The translations under genes were made by a program, and so were the position numbers. Positions 21,207 through 27,657 of a stretch of DNA of 36,943 nucleotides are shown here, piece after piece. Under the pieces are notes generated by a model. That model did not search any database, was not told where the DNA came from, and worked only from the letters and a program-made list of their open reading frames with translations. Source of the DNA: a virus; IMG/VR virus record IMGVR_UViG_3300015189_000074, positions 1 to 36,943 of that record. One strand, written 5' to 3'. Position 1 is the stretch's first letter, and every line of letters begins with the position of its first letter.

Positions 21207-21506
21207 ATGGAAGCAGCAACGCAAAACCAACTGCCGATCAAGTCCAAGAACAAGGGCAAGAAAGACGATGTCATCAAGCTGAAGCCGCTGCGCGACAACC
21301 TGGCCGACTTGCTGGTACTCGCCGAAAAGCTGACCGACGCGCGCGACACTTTCAGCGAGAAAGTCAAGGCCGTCGCCAAGCAATCAGGCCTGCAGCCTGG
21401 TGTGGTGAAAAAGCTGGTGAATGCGAAAGCCACCGATCGCTTCGACAAGGCCGCGCGCCAGGTTGAGCAGTTGGCCATCGTCTTCGGCGAGATCGATAAT
21501 TTATGA
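21207..21506 (+). CDS. Hypothetical lysine-rich helical protein
   Basis: A 99-residue protein, MEAATQNQLPIKSKNKGKKD and following, with a good AAGGGGAAG ribosome site. Residues about 25-95 are an all-helical, charged region ('RDNLADLLVLAEKLTDARDT', 'LVNAKATDRFDKAARQVEQL'). It overlaps the next gene by ATGA. It resembles small phage helper proteins near tails, but no family is recognised. Confidence 0.6.
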   Translation: MEAATQNQLPIKSKNKGKKDDVIKLKPLRDNLADLLVLAEKLTDARDTFSEKVKAVAKQSGLQPGVVKKLVNAKATDRFDKAARQVEQLAIVFGEIDNL

Positions 21507-22012
21507 GCGAACTGTTCCGTTACGAAGGCGAGCTCTACCCGGATTACATTCGCCACGGCAATGCGATGCGGTTCATCGCGCCCACAGCCCTGGAGTTCTG
21601 CAAAGGTGAGGGGCTGGATATCGGCGCCGGCCGCTGGCCACTCGCCGGCGCCGTGCCGATCGAGCTGCACCCGGCCGATATCCGGCAGGAAGGCCAGTGT
21701 GCGATGTCCCTGCCGCCGGCCGAATACAACTTCATCTTTTCGTCGCATTGCCTCGAGCACCTGGTAAGTCCGGTCGCTGCGCTGGAGCATTGGAAAACGC
21801 GGTTGCGCGTGGGCGGTGTGCTGTTTCTCTACTTACCGCATCCGGAGATGGGTTACTGGCGGCCTGAGAACTGTCGCAAGCACCTGCACCTTTTCTGGCC
21901 GGCGGACGTGGCAAAAATGCTGCGCGCGCTGGGCTTCGTCGACGTGATTCACGGCGAGCGAGATCTCGCCTGGGGTTTCGCGGTAGTTGGATTTAACGGG
22001 AGAGCAATTTGA
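21503..22012 (+). CDS. SAM-dependent methyltransferase
   Basis: A 169-residue class I methyltransferase. Motif I is 'GLDIGAGRWPL' (residues 37-47), the acidic/active region is 'SSHCLEHL' (80-87), and 'WKTRLRVGGVLFLYLPHPEM' follows, as in the UbiE/Methyltransf_11 group. It would transfer a methyl group from S-adenosylmethionine to a small molecule or sugar; a protein or DNA substrate is not suggested. It overlaps both neighbours by four bases. Confidence 0.85.
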   Translation: MSELFRYEGELYPDYIRHGNAMRFIAPTALEFCKGEGLDIGAGRWPLAGAVPIELHPADIRQEGQCAMSLPPAEYNFIFSSHCLEHLVSPVAALEHWKTRLRVGGVLFLYLPHPEMGYWRPENCRKHLHLFWPADVAKMLRALGFVDVIHGERDLAWGFAVVGFNGRAI

Positions 22013-22611
22013 ACGAACGCATCATCGACGACGGCAACACCGAAGCCCTGGTCGGCGAGATCACCTTCGGGCCCTTCTCCAATCCGCAGCTGAACGCCGT
22101 GCTCAAGCGCTTCGGCAAAACCGCTTTCGGGCGTTCCAGCGTGTGCATGGAATTCGAGAGCTTCCTGCGGCAAATCGGTGTGCGCGGTGGTACTTGCCTG
22201 GAGATCGGCAGCTTCAACGGTATCTCGGGGGTGGTGCTGTCGCAGTTCTTCGATCGCGTCATCTGCGTGAGTGTGGATGACAAGCCGATCCCACTGAAGC
22301 ATGAGATCGTCCATTACCTGGGCATCGCCAACGTCGACTTTATCGACGTGAAAGACAACGCCGAGAAAGATCGCGTGGTCAACGGGCTCGAGTTCGACTT
22401 CTGTTACCAGGACGGCGATCACACCCACGACACGCGCGCCGACTTTGAGCTGGTGAAGCGCTGCGGGCGGGTGCTGTTCCACGAATACTGGCCGCTTCAG
22501 GCGCCGGTGTGGAATCTGGTCAACAGCCTGCCGGCCGACGAAGTCACGCGCGCGCAATTCGATTGCCTGGCGTATTGGCACCGCAACTCGCAACAACACG
22601 CGGGCGCATAA
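22009..22611 (+). CDS. Class I methyltransferase (Methyltransf_24-like)
   Basis: A 200-residue methyltransferase starting at TTG 22009, which overlaps the preceding stop; GGGAGAG lies upstream. 'CLEIGSFNGISGVVLSQFFD' (63-82) is motif I, and 'CYQDGDHTHDTRADFELV' (132-149) is the DGDH-type motif that marks Methyltransf_24/CmcI-like enzymes. These enzymes methylate hydroxyls of sugars and secondary metabolites. It is one of three methyltransferase genes in this block. Confidence 0.8.
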   Translation: MNERIIDDGNTEALVGEITFGPFSNPQLNAVLKRFGKTAFGRSSVCMEFESFLRQIGVRGGTCLEIGSFNGISGVVLSQFFDRVICVSVDDKPIPLKHEIVHYLGIANVDFIDVKDNAEKDRVVNGLEFDFCYQDGDHTHDTRADFELVKRCGRVLFHEYWPLQAPVWNLVNSLPADEVTRAQFDCLAYWHRNSQQHAGA

Positions 22612-22612
22612 G

Positions 22613-23653
22613 ATGGACCGCCTCATCAAACGCTTCGACGCTACCGTCGATGACGATCTGATGCGCTGTGATCAGCGCGGCGTGGCGTACCAGGCGAACA
22701 TGCGTGCCGGTCGGGTCAAGTACGACTCTTCGTACCTGGCCAGGGTCGAAGCCTACGAAGGCGGCGCGATCGCCCAGGCGGTGAATGCCGGGCGCTGCGC
22801 GTTGCTGGCGCGCCATCTCGAGCGGCGTGCCAACGTGTTGGATATCGGCGCCGGCTCCGGCGCCTTCGTCCGGGCCGCGCGCGCGCAAGGTTTCGAAGCG
22901 ATGGGTTTCGAGGTAATCCCGGAGGCAGCCGTGGCGCTGCGGCTGGCCGGACTCTATTCGGAGGAATACACCGGCGCCGATGCGCTGACGCTGTGGGATT
23001 CCCTGGAGCACATGGAGGATCCGGAAAATTATCTGAAGCGGGTGCGCAAGGGTGCGCACGTGTTCGTCTCCCTGCCGATCTTCGCGGACCTGGGCAGGAT
23101 CCGCGAGTCGCGGCACTACCGGCCAGGCGAGCACCTGTTCTATTTCACGCACCAGGGTTTCGTCGACTACATGGCGCTGTACGGTTTCCGCCTGCTGGAG
23201 GCCAGCGCGCACGAAACCGACGCCGGGCGCGAGAACATAGGCGCCTTCGCCTTTTGCCGCGACTTGCCGGACTTCGGTGATCACGTTGTGCTCTACCGCG
23301 AAATGCACTCAACGCGCTTTTACGGCAGCTCAGCCACGGAGCTGCACCTGGCCACGATCGCGTCCGTGGTCAAGGCCCGGGCCCCGCGCACGATCCTCGA
23401 TTACGGCTGCGGCCGCAGTGACCTGGCTGCGCACTTCTGGCTCGATGGCGCGCGCCGCATCGAACGTTTCGACCCGGCTATCCCGACCTACAAGACCATG
23501 CCAGCGGGGCGGTTCGACCTGGTGCTGGCCTGCGACGTACTCGAACATATTCCGATGTCGGGTGTTGATCGGGTGCCGCGGTGTTCACCATCAGCACCAA
23601 GCCGGCGCGGGCCAAGTTGCCGGACGGCCGCAATGCACACGTCACGCTGTTGA
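22613..23653 (+). CDS. Two-domain methyltransferase, frameshifted in the second domain
   Basis: The first domain (residues about 1-225) is a complete class I methyltransferase with 'VLDIGAGSGAFVRAARAQGF' (75-94) and 'DALTLWDSLEHMEDP' (123-137). A second starts with 'TILDYGCGRSDLAAHFW' (260-276) and reaches 'LVLACDVLEHIPMSGVDRV' at residues 303-321. From there the frame turns into a Ser/Arg/Pro-rich tail ending at 23653. The true remainder is in the next frame (23581-23778). A short deletion of a length not divisible by three, near 23575-23578, explains the break. The starting ATG follows the upstream stop by one base. Confidence 0.75.
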   Translation: MDRLIKRFDATVDDDLMRCDQRGVAYQANMRAGRVKYDSSYLARVEAYEGGAIAQAVNAGRCALLARHLERRANVLDIGAGSGAFVRAARAQGFEAMGFEVIPEAAVALRLAGLYSEEYTGADALTLWDSLEHMEDPENYLKRVRKGAHVFVSLPIFADLGRIRESRHYRPGEHLFYFTHQGFVDYMALYGFRLLEASAHETDAGRENIGAFAFCRDLPDFGDHVVLYREMHSTRFYGSSATELHLATIASVVKARAPRTILDYGCGRSDLAAHFWLDGARRIERFDPAIPTYKTMPAGRFDLVLACDVLEHIPMSGVDRVPRCSPSAPSRRGPSCRTAAMHTSRC

Positions 23654-23778
23654 CGCATGCCGAGTGGACGCGCTGGGTCAAAGATGTGTTCCGCACGGTG
23701 GAGGTCATGCCGTCAGCGTGGGAGCACGAACTGACCCTTCTGGCGGTCGATCCGCATGCATCGGAAAAGCAGGCATGA
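23581..23778 (+). pseudogene. Displaced C-terminal part of the two-domain methyltransferase
   Basis: From GTG 23581 the reading 'FTISTKPARAKLPDGRNAHV', then 'EWTRWVKDVFRTVEVMPSAW' and 'ELTLLAVDP' continues the second methyltransferase domain of the gene before it. The stop overlaps the start of the head-closure gene (ATGA), which suggests the frame was once the end of a coupled gene. Treated as a fragment, but translation from GTG cannot be ruled out. Confidence 0.65.
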
Positions 23779-24143
23779 ATACCGGTCGCCAGCGTCAGAT
23801 CACCGTAGAGCGGAAAGTGGTCACGCAGGATCCGCTGTACGGCACCGAGATCATCAGCTGGGCGCCACTGGTTGCGCTGCCGGGCAGCCCGGTGGTGGCC
23901 GAGCGCTTTTACGCCGAAGTGCAGGACGTGCTGCCCAGCCGCGCCGAGAGCGTGAAGATGGGCCTCGATGTCGCGCGCAACCAGGTGCGGGTGCGCATGC
24001 GCTGGCGTGACGATATCGACTCGTCGATGCGCATCACGGTTCATGGGGATAGCGACCAGGTCATGCAGATCATCGCCGGCCCGGCCGAGATCGAAGGCCG
24101 TAAACAACGCATCGAAATGATGTGCGAAAAAATTTCATCGTGA
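23775..24143 (+). CDS. Head closure / head-tail joining protein
   Basis: A 122-residue protein, MNTGRQRQITVERKVVTQDP, with 'SWAPLVALPGSPVVAERFYA' and 'VRVRMRWRDDIDSSMRITVH', the beta-rich pattern of phage head-tail joining (SPP1 gp16/HK97 gp7-like) adaptors. It lies inside the cargo block, between the two-domain methyltransferase and the second DUF115-like gene, though it belongs to the structural genes. ATG 23775 overlaps the upstream stop. The longer open frame upstream is shadow. Confidence 0.75.
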   Translation: MNTGRQRQITVERKVVTQDPLYGTEIISWAPLVALPGSPVVAERFYAEVQDVLPSRAESVKMGLDVARNQVRVRMRWRDDIDSSMRITVHGDSDQVMQIIAGPAEIEGRKQRIEMMCEKISS

Positions 24144-24150
24144 GGATCAT

Positions 24151-24774
24151 ATGACCACTGCCTGGACCATCGAGAAAATTTGGGAAGGCGAGACCGTCGC
24201 CATCCTCGGCAACGGCCCCGCCATGACCGAGGAACTGGCCGACGAAGCGATCGGGCGCGGCTACAGGACTATCGCCGTCAACCGCGCCGTGAAGTACGCG
24301 CCCAGCGCCGATATGTTCGTCGCGCTGGATCCGCACCGCGAGCATTGGGCCGAGGTTGAGCACTTTGCCGGCATCAAGATCGTCGGCGTCGAGAGCGACC
24401 AGGATTTCCTCGAAGACGCGCACTACGCCGGCATGTTCTATGAGCGGGTCGAGATCGGTGCCAACCATGTCATCGAGATCCGCAATAACTACCTGGCCGC
24501 TATGCGTATCGCGGCCCGTTGCGGCGCGTCCAAGATCGTGTTGCTGGGCTTGGATGTGGAGGCCTATCAGCGCAAAGTCGACGATTGCGATTTTCACGGG
24601 CTCGCCGAAGGCATCGCCCAGATCGCCGCCGAGCTCCGTGCCGCCGGGGTCGAGGTCGAGCATCCCGACCCGCTCCCGTCCGCCGACGTGGTGGCCGTGC
24701 AGAAAGTTGAAGAAAAAACGCCGCGTTTCGTTTCCAGGCATTCGCCGGCGCCAGGGGAAATCGAGGAATCCTGA
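24151..24774 (+). CDS. Second MptE/DUF115-like Rossmann protein
   Basis: A 207-residue protein with 'TVAILGNGPAMTEELADEAI' (about 14-33), 'IAVNRAVKYAPSADMFVALD' (42-61) and 'ASKIVLLGLDVEAYQRKVDD' (127-146), a distant relative of the protein at 18754. Like it, it is expected to act on a nucleotide-linked or glycan substrate. It has a GAGGATC ribosome site. The C-terminal 30 residues are proline/charge-rich. It follows the head-closure gene and overlaps the next by TGATG. The second copy frames the structural gene between cargo parts. Confidence 0.65.
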   Translation: MTTAWTIEKIWEGETVAILGNGPAMTEELADEAIGRGYRTIAVNRAVKYAPSADMFVALDPHREHWAEVEHFAGIKIVGVESDQDFLEDAHYAGMFYERVEIGANHVIEIRNNYLAAMRIAARCGASKIVLLGLDVEAYQRKVDDCDFHGLAEGIAQIAAELRAAGVEVEHPDPLPSADVVAVQKVEEKTPRFVSRHSPAPGEIEES

Positions 24775-25037
24775 TGGACGAGAATGTCAGCGTCGAGGCA
24801 CTCGAATCCATCTTCGAATCGGTCAAGGTCGCGCGGCTGCGCCCGGGCGATATCCTCATCTATCGCAGCCTGCAGCGCCTGAACGATCGCCAGCGCACGC
24901 ATATGTCCGCGCTGCTGGATAAACTATTCCCCGGCTTCGATTCGATCCTGCTCGAAGACGGCGAAGACATCGCGGTGCTGCGACCGGAGCCGGGCTTGCT
25001 GGGGCGGTTGTTCGGCAAACTGCGCGGGGCACGCTGA
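24774..25037 (+). CDS. Hypothetical protein at the end of the cargo block
   Basis: An 87-residue acidic-basic protein, MDENVSVEALESIFESVKVA and following, with 'LNDRQRTHMSALLDKLFPGF' and a basic end 'GLLGRLFGKLRGAR'. It is coupled at both ends by TGATG overlaps. No recognised family. The C-terminal helix could be amphipathic. Confidence 0.55.
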   Translation: MDENVSVEALESIFESVKVARLRPGDILIYRSLQRLNDRQRTHMSALLDKLFPGFDSILLEDGEDIAVLRPEPGLLGRLFGKLRGAR

Positions 25038-25537
25038 TGGCCGACGAATTCGTCGTCAAGGGACTCGATAAACTGAATGAGTTCCTGCAGCAGCTGCCGG
25101 TCAAGATTGAAAAGAACGTCCTGCGGGGCAGTCTGCGCGCCGGCATGCGCGTGGTGCTGCCGGCAGCCGCAGCGAAAATTCACAACGTATCCGGTGAGCT
25201 GGCCAAGGGTCTCAGGATCCGCACGCGCGCCAAAGGCGGCACAGTGACGGCGGTAGTCAAGGCCACCGGCCCGCACGCCTCGATCGCGCACCTAGTCGAA
25301 TTCGGCACCAGTGCGCATCGGATCAACGCCAAATCCGGCGGGTGGTTGTCCCTGGGCGGCTTGTTCGCCAAATCGGTGGAGCACCCGGGTGCCGAGCCGC
25401 ATCCGTTCATGCGTCCGGCACTCGACCAGGAAGCGCGCAACGCCGTCGTCGCCTCGGCCGAATACATGAAGCAACGGCTGGCTACCAAGGAAGGGTTGGA
25501 CACAGCCGATATCGTCATCGATGGGGATAGCGCGTGA
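25037..25537 (+). CDS. Tail component (HK97 gp10-like)
   Basis: A 166-residue protein of the HK97 gp10-like head-tail/tail-terminator family. The family motifs are 'VKGLDKLNEFLQQLPVKIEK', 'LRAGMRVVLPAAAAKI', then 'HASIAHLVEFGTSAHRINA' and 'PHPFMRPALDQEARNAVVAS'. It helps join the tail to the head. It starts at ATG 25037 with a TGATG overlap and ends with a GTGA overlap. Confidence 0.88.
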   Translation: MADEFVVKGLDKLNEFLQQLPVKIEKNVLRGSLRAGMRVVLPAAAAKIHNVSGELAKGLRIRTRAKGGTVTAVVKATGPHASIAHLVEFGTSAHRINAKSGGWLSLGGLFAKSVEHPGAEPHPFMRPALDQEARNAVVASAEYMKQRLATKEGLDTADIVIDGDSA

Positions 25538-25965
25538 GCGGCGTCGCCGTCATCCGCCATTTGTTGGCGAACAACGGGCCGCTGATCGCCGTGATCCCCG
25601 CCGCCAGAATCATGGCCGGCGATCTGCCGTTGAATACCGTGATGCCGGCGATCGCGGTGATGCAGATCACCAGCCTCCCGTACAACCACATCCGCACCAA
25701 CGAATCGCCGAAGATGCACACCGACCGGGTGCAGGTCAGCGCGCTGTTCAAGGGCCCGCAGGGCTCGCCGCCGGGCACCGGCTACCCAGGGGTCAAGGCG
25801 GCGCTGCGGCTGATCCTGGCGGCCTGCCCCAGCCAGCGCGGCACCATCAACGGCATCGTCGTCGATTCGATCCAGCCCGACATCGAGGGCCCCGATCTGT
25901 CGGACGCGGCGACCGCACTCTACAGCGGCTCGCGCGATTTCATCGTCAGGTGGATAGGTGCCTGA
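25534..25965 (+). CDS. Tail completion protein (DUF3168-like)
   Basis: A 143-residue protein starting at GTG 25534. 'GVAVIRHLLANNGPLIAVIP' and 'MHTDRVQVSALFKGP' followed by 'AALRLILAACPSQRGTINGI' and 'SGSRDFIVRWIG' are typical of the DUF3168/tail-terminator family that caps the tail tube. A strong terminator follows it. Confidence 0.75.
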   Translation: MSGVAVIRHLLANNGPLIAVIPAARIMAGDLPLNTVMPAIAVMQITSLPYNHIRTNESPKMHTDRVQVSALFKGPQGSPPGTGYPGVKAALRLILAACPSQRGTINGIVVDSIQPDIEGPDLSDAATALYSGSRDFIVRWIGA

Positions 25966-25991
25966 CGGCGTTGCAACGAGTAGTACCCACC

Positions 25992-26018
25992 GGCCGCTAA
26001 TTCAGCGGTCTTTTTTTT
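25992..26018 (+). terminator. Strong intrinsic terminator before the tail tube gene
   Basis: A 7-bp stem GGCCGCT (25992-25998) with AGCGGTC (26004-26010), a five-base loop, and then eight Ts (26011-26018). It sits inside the late operon, 22 bases before the tail tube gene. Confidence 0.8.
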
Positions 26019-26040
26019 GACCCCGTCGAAAGGAAACACC

Positions 26041-26622
26041 ATGAATCTGAAGACACTCGCGCGGCCGCTGGTTTCGGCGGTGTACGCAGCGCTGCAAGCC
26101 ATTGGCCTCACCGTCGAAAAATCAGCGCGTCCGATGCAACCCACGCCATGCCAGCAGCAGCAGGCTGCGCATACCTCGGCCGCCAGCTTCACCGACACCA
26201 TCTATGCCATCTCGGCGTCGCTGCCCGCGACCTACGATGCCGCAGGATATGGCGCCACCACTATCACCTACACCGCCATCGGTCGCGTGCAGGATTTCCC
26301 CACCTACGGCAGCAAGCGAACGGTGACAAAGTTCACGCCGATCTCGGGTGCCGTGGAAAAGCTGAAGGGCGTGGCTGATTACGGCGACGGCGACCTGGTC
26401 TGCGCCGACATGCCGACCGATGCCGGCCAGGTGATTCTGAAAGCGGCCGACGCCTCTCCTAATCACTACTCGATGAAGATCACCTTCCCGGATGGCGAGA
26501 TCCATTACCTCGATGTGATTAACGCCGGCTGGGCACTGGCGCCGGCCAAGGAAGGCGCAGTGATGACGCGTACTGCCACGCTCGGCATCTGCAAGGCGCC
26601 GGTGGTTGTGGCAGCCGTATAG
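26041..26622 (+). CDS. Major tail tube protein
   Basis: A 193-residue tail tube protein. The family pattern is 'FTDTIYAISASLPATYDAAG', 'TYTAIGRVQDFPTYGSKRTV', 'DMPTDAGQVILKAADASP' and 'HYLDVINAGWALAPAK'. The tube proteins form the hexameric rings of the tail. Here a leading segment of about 45 residues (MNLKTLARPLVSAVYAALQA and following) precedes the usual start, including a hydrophobic stretch. ATG 26041 has an AAAGGA ribosome site. It is bracketed by hairpins at 25992 and 26694. Confidence 0.88.
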   Translation: MNLKTLARPLVSAVYAALQAIGLTVEKSARPMQPTPCQQQQAAHTSAASFTDTIYAISASLPATYDAAGYGATTITYTAIGRVQDFPTYGSKRTVTKFTPISGAVEKLKGVADYGDGDLVCADMPTDAGQVILKAADASPNHYSMKITFPDGEIHYLDVINAGWALAPAKEGAVMTRTATLGICKAPVVVAAV

Positions 26623-26693
26623 CGCTGCGTCGGCGCAAAAAGAAACGGCCTACCATGGCCGCCTCCGTGTACGGACCTGGTGCGGTGTCTTCC

Positions 26694-26742
26694 TTAGCGG
26701 GAAGCCCGCGCCGGGCACCGGCATTTTTTCAGCTCCCGCTAA
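26694..26742 (+). promoter_or_regulatory. Nested hairpin after the tail tube gene
   Basis: A 9-bp outer stem (TTAGCGGGA, 26694-26702; TCCCGCTAA, 26734-26742) encloses a terminator-like GCCGG-gca-CCGGC (26710-26722) followed by six Ts (26724-26729). The outer arm ends at the AAGGA ribosome site of the next gene (about 26742-26746), so it could influence the chaperone's translation as well as termination. Confidence 0.6.
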
Positions 26743-26752
26743 AGGAATTCAT

Positions 26753-27199
26753 ATGCTTTCGCTTAAAGATCTGGATGTCACCAAACTGGCCGACGTGCCT
26801 TTTGAGTTCGAAGTCATCGACGAAGTCAGCGGCAAGGGTATCGGCGTTTTCCTGTCCGTCATCGGTGGCCATTCGCAGGAAATCCTTGATCTCATCAAGG
26901 AAGAAAGCAACGCGCAGCGCACCCAGGAAGCGTTAGCCGAAAAGCGCGATCCGCGCAACAAACAAATTAAGGTCCGACCGGTCGAAAAGGATATCGAGTA
27001 CTCGACCAAGCTGGTGGCGATTCGCGTCAAGGGCTGGCGCGGCATCCAGGAAGAGTATTCGCCTGAAGGTGCGATCGAGTTGTGCACCACCAATCCGCCG
27101 ATCAAGGAACAGATCCTCGCGAAGTCGGAGGACCTGAAAAATTTTATGAAGCCCTTTACGACGAAGCCAGCCTCTACGTCCGACACTCCGCCTGGCTGA
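26753..27199 (+). CDS. Tail assembly chaperone, short form (G-like)
   Basis: A 148-residue acidic/basic protein, MLSLKDLDVTKLADVPFEFE and following, with 'DLIKEESNAQRTQEALAEKR' and 'ATNPP'-type later segments. It is in the usual place of the lambda G gene, between tail tube and tape measure, and guides the tape-measure protein. I chose ATG 26753, which has AAAGGA upstream; the longer frame is shadow. The frame ends at 27199 in a Thr/Pro-rich tail, but a slippery site at 27139-27145 lets ribosomes shift into the T frame. Confidence 0.8.
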   Translation: MLSLKDLDVTKLADVPFEFEVIDEVSGKGIGVFLSVIGGHSQEILDLIKEESNAQRTQEALAEKRDPRNKQIKVRPVEKDIEYSTKLVAIRVKGWRGIQEEYSPEGAIELCTTNPPIKEQILAKSEDLKNFMKPFTTKPASTSDTPPG

Positions 27200-27624
27200 A
27201 CACGGCGCCGGAAAGGGCGGAACAGGATAAGTCGAAGTTGCCGCTGCTGACGCGTTTCGCACAGCGGCAGAAAGATTGGGTGGCGGCCGAGGCGGGCCGC
27301 AGCAAAGATCAATATCAGGCTGAAATGCCGCCGCTCGAAAACGGCGATCACCTGGTCGCCACGCTGTTCCGCATCGGCCCAACCATGGTCGACGGCATGG
27401 GCAGTTCGCCGATCACGCAGGCCGAAATTTGTTTCTGGAAATGCAATACCGGCGCCCGGCTCAGCGGGTGGGAAGCCGAGGCGCTGCATCGGCTCTCGGT
27501 TGAGTACCTGAGTGAATCCCACGCGGCCATCAAGCGCGATGCGCCGGCGCCCTGGGGTGGCGAAGTCGAACGCCCGGCGTGGATGGACCTGCGTGACCGC
27601 ATGCGTGTTATCGCGGCCTTGTAG
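26753..27624 (+). CDS. Tail assembly chaperone, frameshifted long form (GT-like)
   Basis: A -1 shift at 27139-27145 joins 131 codons of the G-like frame to 159 codons of the next frame (27145-27621), giving a 290-residue protein. The T part shows 'TRFAQRQKDWVAAEAGRSKD' and 'ITQAEICFWKCNTGARLSGW'. As in lambda, the T domain probably binds the tape-measure protein while G binds other chaperones, with the rare long form set by frameshift frequency. An isolated GTG start at 27082 in the T frame is possible but not needed. Confidence 0.75.
27139..27145 (+). other. Canonical -1 ribosomal slippery site (AAATTTT)
   Basis: The heptamer A AAT TTT sits in frame in the G-like gene. After a one-base slip back the next codon is 27145, TAT, and the frame reads YEALYDEASLYVRHSAW, which belongs to the downstream gene. 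This matches the X XXY YYZ rule of phage tail chaperone frameshifting. Confidence 0.8.
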
Positions 27625-27657
27625 TTGTGACCTGTTCTCATAAAAATCGGAGAAAGC

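Noticed and set aside
23277-23774. Extended start for the head-closure gene
   Set aside because: The upstream in-frame sequence is out-of-frame methyltransferase; the ATG at 23775 has an overlap with the previous stop.
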